This document shows, piece after piece, positions 25,703-34,932 of a stretch of 64,000 nt of DNA. The notes beneath the pieces were generated by a model. The model ran no database searches, was not told the origin of the DNA, and saw only the letters and a program-made list of their open reading frames with translations. The DNA is taken from NCBI GenBank assembly GCA_022600195.1, contig JAHZKX010000011.1, forward strand, positions 21,001 to 85,000. The letters run 5' to 3'. The position numbers and the translations under genes were made by a program. The number at the start of each line of letters is the position of its first letter. Within the stretch, counting starts at the first letter, position 1. The stretch comes from Planctomycetota bacterium (GTDB lineage Bacteria; Planctomycetota; Planctomycetia; Planctomycetales; Planctomycetaceae).

Positions 25703-27256
25703 ATGAATAACAACAGATCGCTGTTTATTGCGAGCTTTATGACTCTCATCGCCGCCGGCGTGGGCTTCGCAATTCGAGGAGGTATCCTGGCTGACTGGGG
25801 TGCGCAATACGGTTTTACCAAACTGGAACTGGGTACCATTACGGGAGGGGGACTCGTCGGGTTCGGAATCGTGATTCTGCTGGCCAGTCTGATCACCGAT
25901 AACGTTGGCTACAAACCACTTCTGCTGTTGGCATTCATCCTGCATGTGCTTTCCGCTGTCATTACTTTAGCAGCAACTCCGATTTTTGAAGCGATGGGTA
26001 AAGACGCCACTTACTGGTGTCTCTATATCGGAATGTTTATGTTCGCCGTCGCCAATGGTCTCTGTGAAGCGGTAATTAACCCGCTCGTGGCCACACTTTA
26101 TCCCAAACAAAAAACTCACTACCTGAATATTCTGCATGCAGGCTGGCCCGGCGGTTTGATTATTGGTGGAATCATCGCTGCGTTCTATGCTGGAATGAAA
26201 GACAGCGTTCCCTGGCTTCGCTGGGAAATTCCCATGACAGTCTTCCTGGTTCCCACTCTGATTTATGGTCTCATTGTCATTAAAAACAAGTTCCCACAAT
26301 CAGAAGCCAAATCTGCCGGTGTCAGTTACGGACAGATGCTGTTGACCTTCGCCAGCCCCCTCTTGTTATTCTTACTCTTTCTGCATGCCTGTGTCGGATA
26401 CGTTGAACTGGGAACCGATAGCTGGATCGCCAGCATTACCGATTCGATTTTAACTGGTCAGGGACTGAAATTATTCATCTATGCGTCTGCGATCATGTTC
26501 ATCCTGCGTTTCTTTGCAGGTCCGATCGTCGAGCACATCAACCCTCTGGGACTGCTTTGTGTGAGTGCCTGCTTCGGCGCCATTGGCTTATACATGATCG
26601 GCTACTTTGAATCCGCTATTATGATCTGGATCGCCGTCACCGTATATGGTCTGGGTAAAACCTTCCTCTGGCCTACGATGCTGGGTGTCGTTGGCGAACG
26701 GTTCCCCAAAGGGGGCGCCATTACGATGGGAGCCATGGGTGGCATCGGCATGCTTTCCGCAGGTCTGCTGGGTGGACCAGGCATCGGCTATAACCAGGAT
26801 TATTTTGCCACGGAAAAACTGGAACAACTTTCCCCACCAGCTTATGAACGCTACTCAGTCGAAGACAAAAGTGGCTTTCTATTCTTCCCCGCAATTAAAG
26901 GACTGGATGGATCGAAAGTGGGTGTTCTGAATAACGATGGGAAAGATCTGGCGGAAACCGTCGCGATTCTGAAAAAGGAAGGCAAAACAGAAAAAAATAT
27001 TACCGCTCTCGATCAATGGTGGCAGGGTGCGAAAAAATTCGCTCCGGAAGATAAGAAGCCCGTTGATGAAGCCGGTATCTATGGAGGTCGCATGGCATTG
27101 AAGTGCACAGCTCTGGTACCTCTGGTCATGGCCTTCGGTTACTTAATACTTGTTCTGTACTTCCGATCTAAGGGTGGCTACCAGGTGGAAGTTCTCCATG
27201 GAGAAGCACCCGTCGGTGAACATTATACCGGTGGCGTAGAAGGCCCGATCGAATAG
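25703..27256 (+). CDS. MFS transporter, FucP/FHS-like, with a large loop
   Basis: 517 residues with about 12 membrane helices. NPLVATLYPKQKTHYLNILHAGWPGG (about 126-151) resembles the fucose/glucose permease (FHS) group of the major facilitator superfamily, so a sugar or small organic solute is likely. An unusual hydrophilic loop of about 100 residues (361-465), rich in K, E and D, interrupts the C half before the last helices. A strong terminator follows the stop codon, so it is probably a separate unit from the threonine-synthase-like gene. The substrate is unknown. Confidence 0.82.
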   Translation: MNNNRSLFIASFMTLIAAGVGFAIRGGILADWGAQYGFTKLELGTITGGGLVGFGIVILLASLITDNVGYKPLLLLAFILHVLSAVITLAATPIFEAMGKDATYWCLYIGMFMFAVANGLCEAVINPLVATLYPKQKTHYLNILHAGWPGGLIIGGIIAAFYAGMKDSVPWLRWEIPMTVFLVPTLIYGLIVIKNKFPQSEAKSAGVSYGQMLLTFASPLLLFLLFLHACVGYVELGTDSWIASITDSILTGQGLKLFIYASAIMFILRFFAGPIVEHINPLGLLCVSACFGAIGLYMIGYFESAIMIWIAVTVYGLGKTFLWPTMLGVVGERFPKGGAITMGAMGGIGMLSAGLLGGPGIGYNQDYFATEKLEQLSPPAYERYSVEDKSGFLFFPAIKGLDGSKVGVLNNDGKDLAETVAILKKEGKTEKNITALDQWWQGAKKFAPEDKKPVDEAGIYGGRMALKCTALVPLVMAFGYLILVLYFRSKGGYQVEVLHGEAPVGEHYTGGVEGPIE

Positions 27257-27284
27257 CAGGAAGAATTTGCTTCTGATACTATTT

Positions 27285-27317
27285 AACGGCCACCTGAATT
27301 CGGGTGGCCGTTTTTTT
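27285..27317 (+). terminator. Rho-independent terminator
   Basis: AACGGCCACC and GGTGGCCGTT form a perfect 10-bp stem around a short loop, followed by a run of T. It lies 28 bases after the MFS stop codon. Confidence 0.95.
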
Positions 27318-27395
27318 AATAAACCGTGTACCACTATCAACTCTGTAACGAAGAATTTGAGACCCCAAATTCAGTCAGTCACAATGTCAAAACAC

Positions 27396-27441
27396 CCAGC
27401 TACGTCGATGGGTTGACATTTTGAATAATAGCTGGATAACA
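27396..27441 (+). promoter_or_regulatory. candidate promoter with overlapping palindrome
   Basis: TTGACA (27413-27418) is followed after 16-17 bases by GATAAC/ATAACA. A perfect inverted repeat, CCAGCTA (27396-27402) and TAGCTGG (27429-27435), embraces the -35 box and runs up to the -10, as expected for a repressor operator. It would drive the gene at 27513 and those behind it. Confidence 0.55.
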
Positions 27442-27512
27442 GAAATATATCTGCTCAGAGATTTTACAACATAATTGCCCTGGCTATTTTTATTAATCAC
27501 AGGTTCCCCCCC

Positions 27513-28742
27513 ATGCACGATTCTTTTCCGGAAACGCCCACCTTTGTCACCCATCTCGAATGCGGAATGGAACACGACCATTATCCAGCTGACCAATTGC
27601 ACGGTCTTTCCAAGGCAGGCAAGCCATTGCTGGTCAAATATGATTTGAACGCGATTGCTCAGTCCTTAACAAAGTCGGATTTAGCGACCCGCCCTGCCAC
27701 ACTCTGGCGTTACCGTGAGTTTCTTCCCGTTCGCAAGTCAGAAAATATTGTCAGCCTGGGAGAAATTCATACGCCTTTGATTCCTGCACCGCGACTTCAG
27801 GGAGGGAACGGCAAACTCTGGATTAAAGATGAAGGACGGCTCCCCACCGGTTCCTTCAAAGCCCGTGGTCTCTGCATGGCCGTTTCAATGGCGAAAGAAT
27901 TAGGTGTCACCAAAGTAGCGATGCCAACAAACGGGAATGCCGGTTCTGCGCTAGCCGCCTATGGAACAAGGGCCGGCATGAAGTCCTATATCTTCTGCCC
28001 CGATGATACACCCGAAATTAATGTTCGTGAAATCGCAGCGCAGGGCGCTCATGTCTGGCGGGTCAATGGTTTAATCAATGCCTGTGGCAAGATCGTCGGT
28101 GATGGAAAAGAATCGGTCGGCTGGTTTGATTTTTCAACATTGAAAGAGCCCTATCGCATTGAAGGAAAAAAAACGATGGGACTGGAATTGGCAGACCAGA
28201 TGGGCTGGCAGGTTCCCGACGTCATCTTTTACCCAACCGGTGGCGGAACAGGTTTGATTGGTATGTGGAAAGCCTTCAACGAACTCAAAGAGATCGGCTG
28301 GCTCAAAGGAAAACTTCCCCGCATGGTCGCCGTCCAGGCCACCGGATGTGCTCCCATCGTCAAAGCGTTTGAAGAAGGAAAAGAACACGCACCACTCTGG
28401 GAAAACGCACACACCGTTGCAGCCGGCATTCGTGTTCCTGTCGCTGTGGGAGATTTTCTGATCTTAAGAGCAGTCAGAGAAAGTCAGGGATTCGCAACCG
28501 CTGTAAATGATGACCAAATTACCGCAGCACTCGACGAATCCTCTCAAAAGGAAGGATTCCTGATGTGCCCGGAAGGGGCTGCCACCTATGCCGCCTATAA
28601 ACAGGAACTCGCGTCGGGACGAATCAGTCCCGATGAAAGCGCCGTCCTGTTTAACTGCGCATCGGGTTTGAAATATGAACTCCCTCCGGCTGATCAGTCC
28701 ATCGACATCAGTCAGCCTGTCGACTACTCTCTTTTTGTCTGA
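27513..28742 (+). CDS. threonine-synthase-like PLP enzyme
   Basis: 409 residues of the fold-type II PLP family closest in pattern to threonine synthase. LGEIHTPLIPAPRL comes first, then the PLP lysine in GRLPTGSFKARG (K116), PTNGNAGSALAAYG, FYPTGGGTGLIGMWKAF and CPEGAATYAAYKQEL. True threonine synthase makes threonine from O-phosphohomoserine. Relatives act as cysteate synthase, diaminopropionate synthase or lyases. The neighbours (hydroxyacid dehydrogenase, two transporters, sulfite-exporter family protein) suggest a catabolic or special anabolic role, so I do not call it ThrC. Confidence 0.8.
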   Translation: MHDSFPETPTFVTHLECGMEHDHYPADQLHGLSKAGKPLLVKYDLNAIAQSLTKSDLATRPATLWRYREFLPVRKSENIVSLGEIHTPLIPAPRLQGGNGKLWIKDEGRLPTGSFKARGLCMAVSMAKELGVTKVAMPTNGNAGSALAAYGTRAGMKSYIFCPDDTPEINVREIAAQGAHVWRVNGLINACGKIVGDGKESVGWFDFSTLKEPYRIEGKKTMGLELADQMGWQVPDVIFYPTGGGTGLIGMWKAFNELKEIGWLKGKLPRMVAVQATGCAPIVKAFEEGKEHAPLWENAHTVAAGIRVPVAVGDFLILRAVRESQGFATAVNDDQITAALDESSQKEGFLMCPEGAATYAAYKQELASGRISPDESAVLFNCASGLKYELPPADQSIDISQPVDYSLFV

Positions 28743-28784
28743 GAAAATTAATCATTACGAAATACAACAACGGGAAATCGTGAA

Positions 28785-29735
28785 ATGAGCGAGATTCTGG
28801 TAACCGAAAATATTCAGGGAGTATCCATGGTTCGACTCATGGATGATCTTGATGTCGAATTCGATGCCTATCTCTGGCAGAATGTGGACCAGCTGAAAGA
28901 GAAGATTAAAAACGCCAAAGCCTTAATCGTCCGCAATCAGACGCAAGTGAACCGTGAACTCATCGATGCAGCTCCTGATCTCAAAATCATTGCGAGAGCC
29001 GGCGCCGGCCTTGATAATGTTGACACGCAATATGCCCACGAAAAAGGAATTGTGGTCTGCTTTACTCCAGACGCCAATTCGCTCTCCGTAGCAGAACTGG
29101 CCATCGGCCTGATGCTTTCCTTGTTGAGAAAAGTTCCTGAAGCACGTCAGGACACTCTCACCGGAGGTTGGAATCGCATCAAATTCACAGGTGCCGAACT
29201 GCACGGAAAAACCTTGGGATTGATAGGCATGGGACGCATCGGCACTTTAACCGCGACCCGCGCCCGTGCGTTTGGGATGAATATTATCGCAGCAGACCCC
29301 TATCTCTCAGCAGATGCACCACATCTCAAACAAATGAATGGAAAACTCGTTTCACTGGATGAATTACTGGCACAGGCAGACGTTGTCTCCTGTCACAGCC
29401 CATTAACTCCCGATACCAGAAAAATGTTGACTTATCGGCATTTCTGCCTGATGAAACCGACTGCATTTTTTATTAATACATCGCGCGGCGAAGTCGTTGA
29501 TGAAAGTGGCCTGACTCAGGCACTCCTGGAACATAAACTCGCGGGAGCCGCGCTGGATGTCAGAGAAACAGAACCCCCTAATCAGTGCCCATTGAACCAG
29601 ATGGAAAATGTAATCTTAACGCCACACATCGCCGCCTTTACTCTAGAAGCGCAGGAACGCGTTGTCGATTCGGTATGTGAAGATGTGCGTTTGGTGCTGA
29701 GCGGAAAAAAAGCAATCCATGTTTTTGAACCTTAA
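28785..29735 (+). CDS. D-isomer-specific 2-hydroxyacid dehydrogenase
   Basis: 316 residues with the NAD-binding site GKTLGLIGMGRIGTLTATRARAFGMNIIAADPY and the catalytic Arg (FINTSRGEVVDESGL), Glu (LDVRETEPP) and His (VILTPHIAAFT). The first part, LIVRNQTQVNRELIDAAPDLKIIARAGAGLDNVD, is close to 3-phosphoglycerate dehydrogenase, but the regulatory ACT domain is absent. It oxidises a D-2-hydroxyacid or reduces the 2-oxoacid. The gap to the upstream PLP enzyme gene is 42 bases, and to the downstream MFS gene 17 bases, so the three are probably one unit. Confidence 0.87.
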   Translation: MSEILVTENIQGVSMVRLMDDLDVEFDAYLWQNVDQLKEKIKNAKALIVRNQTQVNRELIDAAPDLKIIARAGAGLDNVDTQYAHEKGIVVCFTPDANSLSVAELAIGLMLSLLRKVPEARQDTLTGGWNRIKFTGAELHGKTLGLIGMGRIGTLTATRARAFGMNIIAADPYLSADAPHLKQMNGKLVSLDELLAQADVVSCHSPLTPDTRKMLTYRHFCLMKPTAFFINTSRGEVVDESGLTQALLEHKLAGAALDVRETEPPNQCPLNQMENVILTPHIAAFTLEAQERVVDSVCEDVRLVLSGKKAIHVFEP

Positions 29736-29752
29736 CTGAGAGTACCAGCTAG

Positions 29753-31150
29753 ATGCAGAATGAACTCAAAGAAGAAAAATGGTACGACGGCATTTCTCGT
29801 TATCAATGGCTCGTGCTGACGATTGCCTCCCTCGGTTGGGTGTTTGACGTCTTCGAAGGCCAGATCTTCGTTGCCAGCATGAATGAAGCTATGCCCTCTC
29901 TGGTCAGCCCCGATACGACAAAAGGCCAACAGGCTCTCTATAATAATATTGCACTAGGCGCCTTTCTGATTGGTGGAGCACTGGGTGGAATCGGGTTTGG
30001 GGCGCTCAGTGATCGAATTGGCCGCAAAAAAACAATGTCATTGACGATTCTGTTCTATTCATTGTTCACATGCCTCTCCGCTTTTTCGCAGGACTGGTGG
30101 CAGCTTGCCGGATTTCGGTTTCTCGTTGCGCTCGGCGTGGGTGGGGAATGGGCGGTCGCCAGTACGTTAGTTGCAGAGACATTTCCTCCGAAAGCACGCG
30201 CACGCGTTGGCAGTATTTTTCATGCTTCCAGTGTACTGGGAACCTACCTCGCGATCCTTGCTGGGGCATTTATTATTGGAAATGAAAGCATCCAGGAATA
30301 CGCGGCGAACGCTGGTCATCCCAGCCTGCCCTGGCGAATTGGATTTGCGTTAGGAGTACTCCCATCCTTCCTGATTATCTGGATCAGGCGATCCATGAAA
30401 GAACCTGAATCTTGGAAACATGCGCAGGAAACTGCACAACAGGACTCCAGTAAAAAAATGGGGACCATTACCGACCTTTTATTACCGCAATATCTCAAAA
30501 GCACTTTGATCGGAGTCACTCTGGCTGCGATCGGACTGGCGACATTCTGGGGTGTGCACATTTATGGAAAAAATGTGTTTTTAAAATCTGTCAAAAATGA
30601 TTATGTCATAGAACAGTTTGAAGACCAGACGAATATCCCTCAGGAACAAGTAGATGAATATCTGTCTTCGATAAAATCGACACTGAAAAAATGGGAAATG
30701 CTGGGAATGTTCCTGGCAACAACAGGAGGCGGATTGGGGTTATTGGCGTTTGGACCAATCTGTGAATGGTTAGGGCGAAGAGGCGCCTTTTGTCTGTTTC
30801 ATGTCGGCGGCTTGATCAGTACGTTGATTCTGTTTCAGGTACTCCATACTACCGTTGCCATTGGCTGTTTCCTGCCTGTATTCGGATTTCTGACTTTGGG
30901 AATGCATGCCGGCTACGCGATCTATTTTCCGGAACTCTATCCTACTCGGATGCGCGGGACCGGAACCGGTTTCTGTTTCAATGCAGGACGTATTCTGGCA
31001 GCGCCGATCCTGTTTATCGGAGGCTGGATGCAGAAGGACTGGGGATATACAATGGCACAAACGGCAACGATTCTCAGTATGCTCTATATCATTGGTGCCA
31101 TCCTGCCTTACTTTGCCAAAGAAACCAAAGGCAGCGCGTTGATGGAATAA
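29753..31150 (+). CDS. MFS transporter (AAHS/metabolite:H+ symporter-like)
   Basis: 465 residues, about 12 helices, with the MFS loop GALSDRIGRKKTMSL between helices 2 and 3 and the FRFLVALGVGGEWAVASTLVAETFP segment typical of the sugar/organic acid symporter groups. A hydrophilic stretch (about 276-310, DYVIEQFEDQTNIPQEQVDEYL) breaks the second half. It most likely carries the substrate or product of the two preceding enzymes. Confidence 0.85.
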   Translation: MQNELKEEKWYDGISRYQWLVLTIASLGWVFDVFEGQIFVASMNEAMPSLVSPDTTKGQQALYNNIALGAFLIGGALGGIGFGALSDRIGRKKTMSLTILFYSLFTCLSAFSQDWWQLAGFRFLVALGVGGEWAVASTLVAETFPPKARARVGSIFHASSVLGTYLAILAGAFIIGNESIQEYAANAGHPSLPWRIGFALGVLPSFLIIWIRRSMKEPESWKHAQETAQQDSSKKMGTITDLLLPQYLKSTLIGVTLAAIGLATFWGVHIYGKNVFLKSVKNDYVIEQFEDQTNIPQEQVDEYLSSIKSTLKKWEMLGMFLATTGGGLGLLAFGPICEWLGRRGAFCLFHVGGLISTLILFQVLHTTVAIGCFLPVFGFLTLGMHAGYAIYFPELYPTRMRGTGTGFCFNAGRILAAPILFIGGWMQKDWGYTMAQTATILSMLYIIGAILPYFAKETKGSALME

Positions 31151-31228
31151 CTGCTCATCCCTGCCGCGTTCACTTCCGCTTATCAGAGTGCTGCAGCATG
31201 TAGCACTCATTTTGACTTGTAATCTCTC

Positions 31229-32059
31229 ATGATGTTTTCTGATCCACAATTGTGGTGTATTGTTCTTTCCATCGTTTTCATTTCTGCGTTGATTCAGGGA
31301 ATCATTGGATTTGGATATGCGCTGGTCGCAATGGCCACCCTGCCTCTGGTCATCAATTTTCGCGAAGCAAATCTGCTGGTCGCCTTTAGTATTGTGTTGC
31401 CTGTAATCTGGATCTTCTGGAATTATCGTCAACACTCAAACCTTCGCATTCTCTCAGGCGCGATCATCGGTTCCCTGATTGGCTTACCATTCGGCATGCT
31501 GATCTTTACAATGGTTAATATTGATTACCTAGTACGGGGCACCGGCCTGGTAATTCTATTGATTACGATTGATGGTTTTCTCCAACGCTCCTCCCCTGCT
31601 GCAGAAAGTGATCAACAAAGCCCCGCGACACTCTGGAGTGCCCTTGCCGGTTTCTGTAGTGGATTCCTGGCTGGTACAACGAGTATTGCTGGGCCTCCGA
31701 TTGTGATCTATGCGGTTCGTCAGCCCTGGACCCAGGATCAATATAAGGGGTTCATTTTTGGTTTCTTCATTTTGATATCAATCTCCCGGGCCGTCGGTTT
31801 GTCGTTGATGGGGCTGGCAACTTCCGAGGTGTTGTTAACCACTGCGGTCATTGTCCCGGTTGTGATATTGGGAATGAAACTGGGAACCATTCTTGGACCA
31901 CGTATTAATCCGGTGCTGTTCAAGCGATGTTTACTCTCGCTCTTGGCCGTCTTCTCGCTCTATATGCTCATTATGGGCAGCCCGACTCGTGCTGACTCCA
32001 CTGAATTAAAAGTCGAACTTACGAAAGTACCCAACCTCAACGATCAAATACGCCCTTAA
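31229..32059 (+). CDS. TSUP (TauE/SafE) family exporter
   Basis: 276 residues with about eight membrane helices in two repeats. LIQGIIGFGYALVAMATLPLVI opens the first and SALAGFCSGFLAGTTSIAGPPIVIYAV the second, both signature segments of the TauE/SafE sulfite/sulfoacetate exporter family. It follows the MFS gene after 78 bases. Members export sulfite or organosulfur and other anions; together with the neighbouring PLP enzyme and hydroxyacid dehydrogenase this leaves sulfonate metabolism as a possibility. The stop overlaps the end of the opposite-strand gene at 32056 by 4 bases. Confidence 0.88.
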   Translation: MMFSDPQLWCIVLSIVFISALIQGIIGFGYALVAMATLPLVINFREANLLVAFSIVLPVIWIFWNYRQHSNLRILSGAIIGSLIGLPFGMLIFTMVNIDYLVRGTGLVILLITIDGFLQRSSPAAESDQQSPATLWSALAGFCSGFLAGTTSIAGPPIVIYAVRQPWTQDQYKGFIFGFFILISISRAVGLSLMGLATSEVLLTTAVIVPVVILGMKLGTILGPRINPVLFKRCLLSLLAVFSLYMLIMGSPTRADSTELKVELTKVPNLNDQIRP

Positions 32060-32751
32060 GGATATTGAATGTCCAACTTTTGTATCCATTCGAAAACCTC
32101 AAGCTGTTCGGGCAGTAACGAATCCACAACATCCACTTGTCGTTGAATGGTTTCCAATTCGTGAACCGTGTCGACATCAGTTAAAACGGGGAGCTCAAGA
32201 ATCTCTCCGCGATCCTGAATCTGTTCCCGTAATTTTTCGACCGTATTCGAATCACTATAAGGGACATTGAGCCATGCTTCCCGAGTCAGACAGATTTGAC
32301 TGCCGAACAAATAAAAACCACCATCGCTGGCAGAACCAATCACAAACCGAGGACGATCTGTAATTTCAGAAAGGTGCTCAACAGCTTTCTCAAGAAATTT
32401 AACCGAAAGTTGAGGCGCATCTGCACCCAGAAAGATCACATAGTCGTACTTCGCGGATAAAGTCTGATTGACGTGAGACAGACGAGAGCCCAGATCTCCT
32501 GTTCCCTGAGAAATGGCGGGAAACTGTTTCCATAATGGATCGGAACGCGCTGCTTCTTCAGCAACTGCCCAAAAAGGAGCCACTGGCCCTTGTTCCGAGA
32601 CAACTCGAACCACAGCTTCCACAGCTTTGGCAGAGTGTTGATGGAACTGCTCTGCCTGAAATTGTCCAATCGATTCAGCCAATCTGGTCTTCAACGGTGA
32701 ATAGCCAGGTGTCTTTACAAAGATGGCGATTGCGCCTTGCCTTGGTACCAT
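32056..32751 (-). CDS. TIGR04282-type glycosyltransferase (GT-A)
   Basis: From the chosen start MVPRQGAIAIFVKTPGYSPLKTRLAESIG the protein has 231 residues; a longer start at 32841 is possible but adds unlikely sequence. The pattern FVKTP-G-KTRL, FLGADAPQLSVKFLEKAVEHL, and VIGSASDGGFYLFGS is the TIGR04282 family, related to nucleotidyltransferase-type GT-A folds. It overlaps the TIGR04283-type gene by 37 bases. The two are regularly found together, and in arsenosugar clusters one of the pair is thought to attach the sugar. Confidence 0.82.
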   Translation of the reverse strand: MVPRQGAIAIFVKTPGYSPLKTRLAESIGQFQAEQFHQHSAKAVEAVVRVVSEQGPVAPFWAVAEEAARSDPLWKQFPAISQGTGDLGSRLSHVNQTLSAKYDYVIFLGADAPQLSVKFLEKAVEHLSEITDRPRFVIGSASDGGFYLFGSQICLTREAWLNVPYSDSNTVEKLREQIQDRGEILELPVLTDVDTVHELETIQRQVDVVDSLLPEQLEVFEWIQKLDIQYP

Positions 32752-33458
32752 GCAGCAATACGATCTTTTATCAAGAGAAATAATTGGGGAACAGCCTGAA
32801 ACAAAGTAAGGCAGACATGCTGTAGCGTAATTTTCAACCATCCTTGTTGTTGGTATTTTCTGGCACTCGTTTCAATCGACGCGCCAGTACATTTTAATCG
32901 AACCCCTCTTCGTCTGGCGCCCCAAACCAGAAGATGATCTTCTCCATAAGCAGCCGATTCATTATATCCACCAAGTTCCATAAATAGATCTCGATTTAAA
33001 CACAGCCCCTGATCTCCAAAGGGAATCCCCAAAATATGTGATCGAAAGTAAACTCCCCATTGATTCAGTTTCATCAGGAAAGAGCTCTGATCTGGAAATT
33101 TTAAATTGAAATAATGCAAAGCCCCGGGAGATGATTTTAACGACTGCATCAGCATCCCGATTCCGGTTTCACTCAGCCTTGAATCAGAATGCAAGAATAA
33201 GAGACTGGACCCACAGGCTTCGGAGGCGCCTCGATTCATCTGAATCGCCCTGCCGACAGAACTACGGTACCAATGACTTCGACTCTCAATTTGATTCTGA
33301 TGTGCTAATTCTGTAAACTCCTGTGGTTGGTTACCATTGGAGATAAATAAAAACTCAGCTGCATCTGAGAAATAAGTCAGATCAGCGATCAAGTCTTTCC
33401 AATAGCACTCACCATCCAGAACCGGAATGACTACTGAAATTTGAGGTTCTGAATCCAT
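32715..33458 (-). CDS. TIGR04283-type family 2 glycosyltransferase
   Basis: I start it at 33458 (MDSEPQISVVIPVLDGE), after AAGG at suitable spacing; the longer frame to 33605 adds 49 residues outside the family domain. The 247-residue protein has GT2 features: ISVVIPVLDGE, SSLLFLHSDSRLSETG (the DxD-equivalent region) and PFGDQGLCLNRDLFMELGGY. It ends with a hydrophobic segment, so it is probably membrane-associated. It is divergent from the ArsM gene, with 69 to 244 bases between. Confidence 0.82.
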   Translation of the reverse strand: MDSEPQISVVIPVLDGECYWKDLIADLTYFSDAAEFLFISNGNQPQEFTELAHQNQIESRSHWYRSSVGRAIQMNRGASEACGSSLLFLHSDSRLSETGIGMLMQSLKSSPGALHYFNLKFPDQSSFLMKLNQWGVYFRSHILGIPFGDQGLCLNRDLFMELGGYNESAAYGEDHLLVWGARRRGVRLKCTGASIETSARKYQQQGWLKITLQHVCLTLFQAVPQLFLLIKDRIAAWYQGKAQSPSL

Positions 33459-33601
33459 TTCGTGCCTTGAACTCATCTTTTTTTCAACTTGAACAGGTAA
33501 AATGTGATTTGGTTCACAGTTTTTGTTAGCATAATAGAGCATAATTCGATCATCAAAAAGTCGTCCCTCCTCTGGAACAACAATGTATCTCGAATTCTCC
33601 A

Positions 33602-33621
33602 ACATCTCTATACTAAGATGT
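33602..33621. promoter_or_regulatory. inverted repeat between the divergent arsenosugar genes
   Basis: ACATCT and AGATGT flank CTATACTA in the space between the glycosyltransferase and ArsM genes. It is a small palindrome that could be a regulator site (for example of an ArsR-type repressor); no matching regulator gene is in the window. Confidence 0.35.
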
Positions 33622-33701
33622 CATTAAAATAATGAATGTAGACCAGGTTCTATCGGGAATTCAACTGACTGAAATTGGAATTGAAAGGAACTCGAATCAC
33701 C

Positions 33702-34883
33702 ATGAATTCAGTAAATGTAGACCAGAATTCTACTGAAGAAGAATCCGTTTATTCTCGATATGCCAACGCGGCGAACCAGAAAGAGCAATCGCTCTGCTGT
33801 CCTGTCACATACAATGCAGAATATCTTTCAATCATTCCACAGGAAATCCTGCAACGAGATTATGGTTGCGGCGATCCTACACCTTATTTGTCAGAAGGTG
33901 ACACTGTTGTTGATTTGGGATCAGGTGGGGGAAAAATCTGTTATATTGCCTCTCAGATTGTTGGCCCTGAAGGGAAAGTCATTGGCGTCGACTGCAATGC
34001 CGAGATGCTGGCATTGGCCAGAAAATATAAGCAAGAAATATCCGATCAACTGGGATACTCAAACGTGGATTTCCATTGCGGTTTGATTCAGGATTTAAAG
34101 CTGGATCTGGATCAGCTGAATCAGGAGCTGGCAGACAATCCGATTGACAGCCATTCGCGCTGGTTGGAACTACGTAATCTGGAAGAACGCCTGCGCAGTG
34201 AAACTCCCATGATCCAAGATGAAAGTGCTGATTGTGTCATTTCAAATTGCGTCTTAAATCTGGTTCGCGAAAGTGACCGCAGTCAGCTCCTGCAAGAAGT
34301 GTTTCGTGTTTTGAAACGCGGAGGCAAAGCAGTCATCAGTGATATCGTATGCGATGAGGATGTCCCTGGACATCTAAAGGAAGATCCCACGCTCTGGTCC
34401 GGTTGTCTCTCGGGTGCTTTCCGTGAAGATGCGTTTTTAAAAGCATTTGAAGACGCCGGATTCCATGGAATCGAAATCCTCAAACGCGAAGAAACTCCCT
34501 GGCAAACTATCGAAGGAATTGAGTTCCGCTCGATCACGGTTTCCGCTTTCAAAGGTAAACAAGGACCGTGCCTGGAAAGAAATCAGGCTATGATTTATCT
34601 CGGCCCGTATAAGAAAGTAGAAGACGACGATGGTCACATCTATTTTCGCGGACAACGAATTGCCGTTTGCGATAAAACATTTAAACTCCTGCAGGCACCT
34701 CCCTATCAGGGACAATTCGCTGCCATAAAACCTTTTCAGAACATTCCATTAGATCAGGCACAGGAAATGGATTGTCGACGAAATGCATTACGCCATCCCC
34801 AGGAAACCAAGGGTAAAAATTATGACCTGACCAGCCAGATCATGGACTCCTGCTGCAGTCCGGATAGTGATTGCTGTTCATGA
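33702..34883 (+). CDS. arsM: ArsM-like arsenite S-adenosylmethyltransferase
   Basis: I choose the ATG at 33702 over an upstream TTG. The 393-residue protein has SLCCPVTYNAEYL, SAM motif I as VVDLGSGGGKICYIASQIVGPEGKVIGVD, and CVISNCVLNLVRESDRSQLLQEVFRVLKRGGKAVISDI, with cysteines of the kind ArsM uses to bind arsenite. The Cys-rich tail MDSCCSPDSDCCS also fits a thiophilic metalloid. It would methylate arsenite in the cytoplasm. Together with ArsS (50 bases downstream) and the glycosyltransferases this forms the known core of arsenosugar synthesis. An unusual stretch of about 40 residues (LIQDLKLDLDQLNQELADN) lies within the catalytic domain. Confidence 0.87.
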   Translation: MNSVNVDQNSTEEESVYSRYANAANQKEQSLCCPVTYNAEYLSIIPQEILQRDYGCGDPTPYLSEGDTVVDLGSGGGKICYIASQIVGPEGKVIGVDCNAEMLALARKYKQEISDQLGYSNVDFHCGLIQDLKLDLDQLNQELADNPIDSHSRWLELRNLEERLRSETPMIQDESADCVISNCVLNLVRESDRSQLLQEVFRVLKRGGKAVISDIVCDEDVPGHLKEDPTLWSGCLSGAFREDAFLKAFEDAGFHGIEILKREETPWQTIEGIEFRSITVSAFKGKQGPCLERNQAMIYLGPYKKVEDDDGHIYFRGQRIAVCDKTFKLLQAPPYQGQFAAIKPFQNIPLDQAQEMDCRRNALRHPQETKGKNYDLTSQIMDSCCSPDSDCCS

Positions 34884-34932
34884 ATCGGTATGCTGATCTA
34901 TTCTAATTTGAATCAATGATTCAGGAAAATTT

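Noticed and set aside
27513..28742. Calling this gene thrC outright
   Set aside because: The family has several activities and the neighbours do not belong to threonine synthesis.
30770..31435. 221-residue frame antisense to the MFS and TSUP genes
   Set aside because: It covers the ends of two well-supported transporter genes and its composition (Q, R and H rich) is that of an antisense frame.
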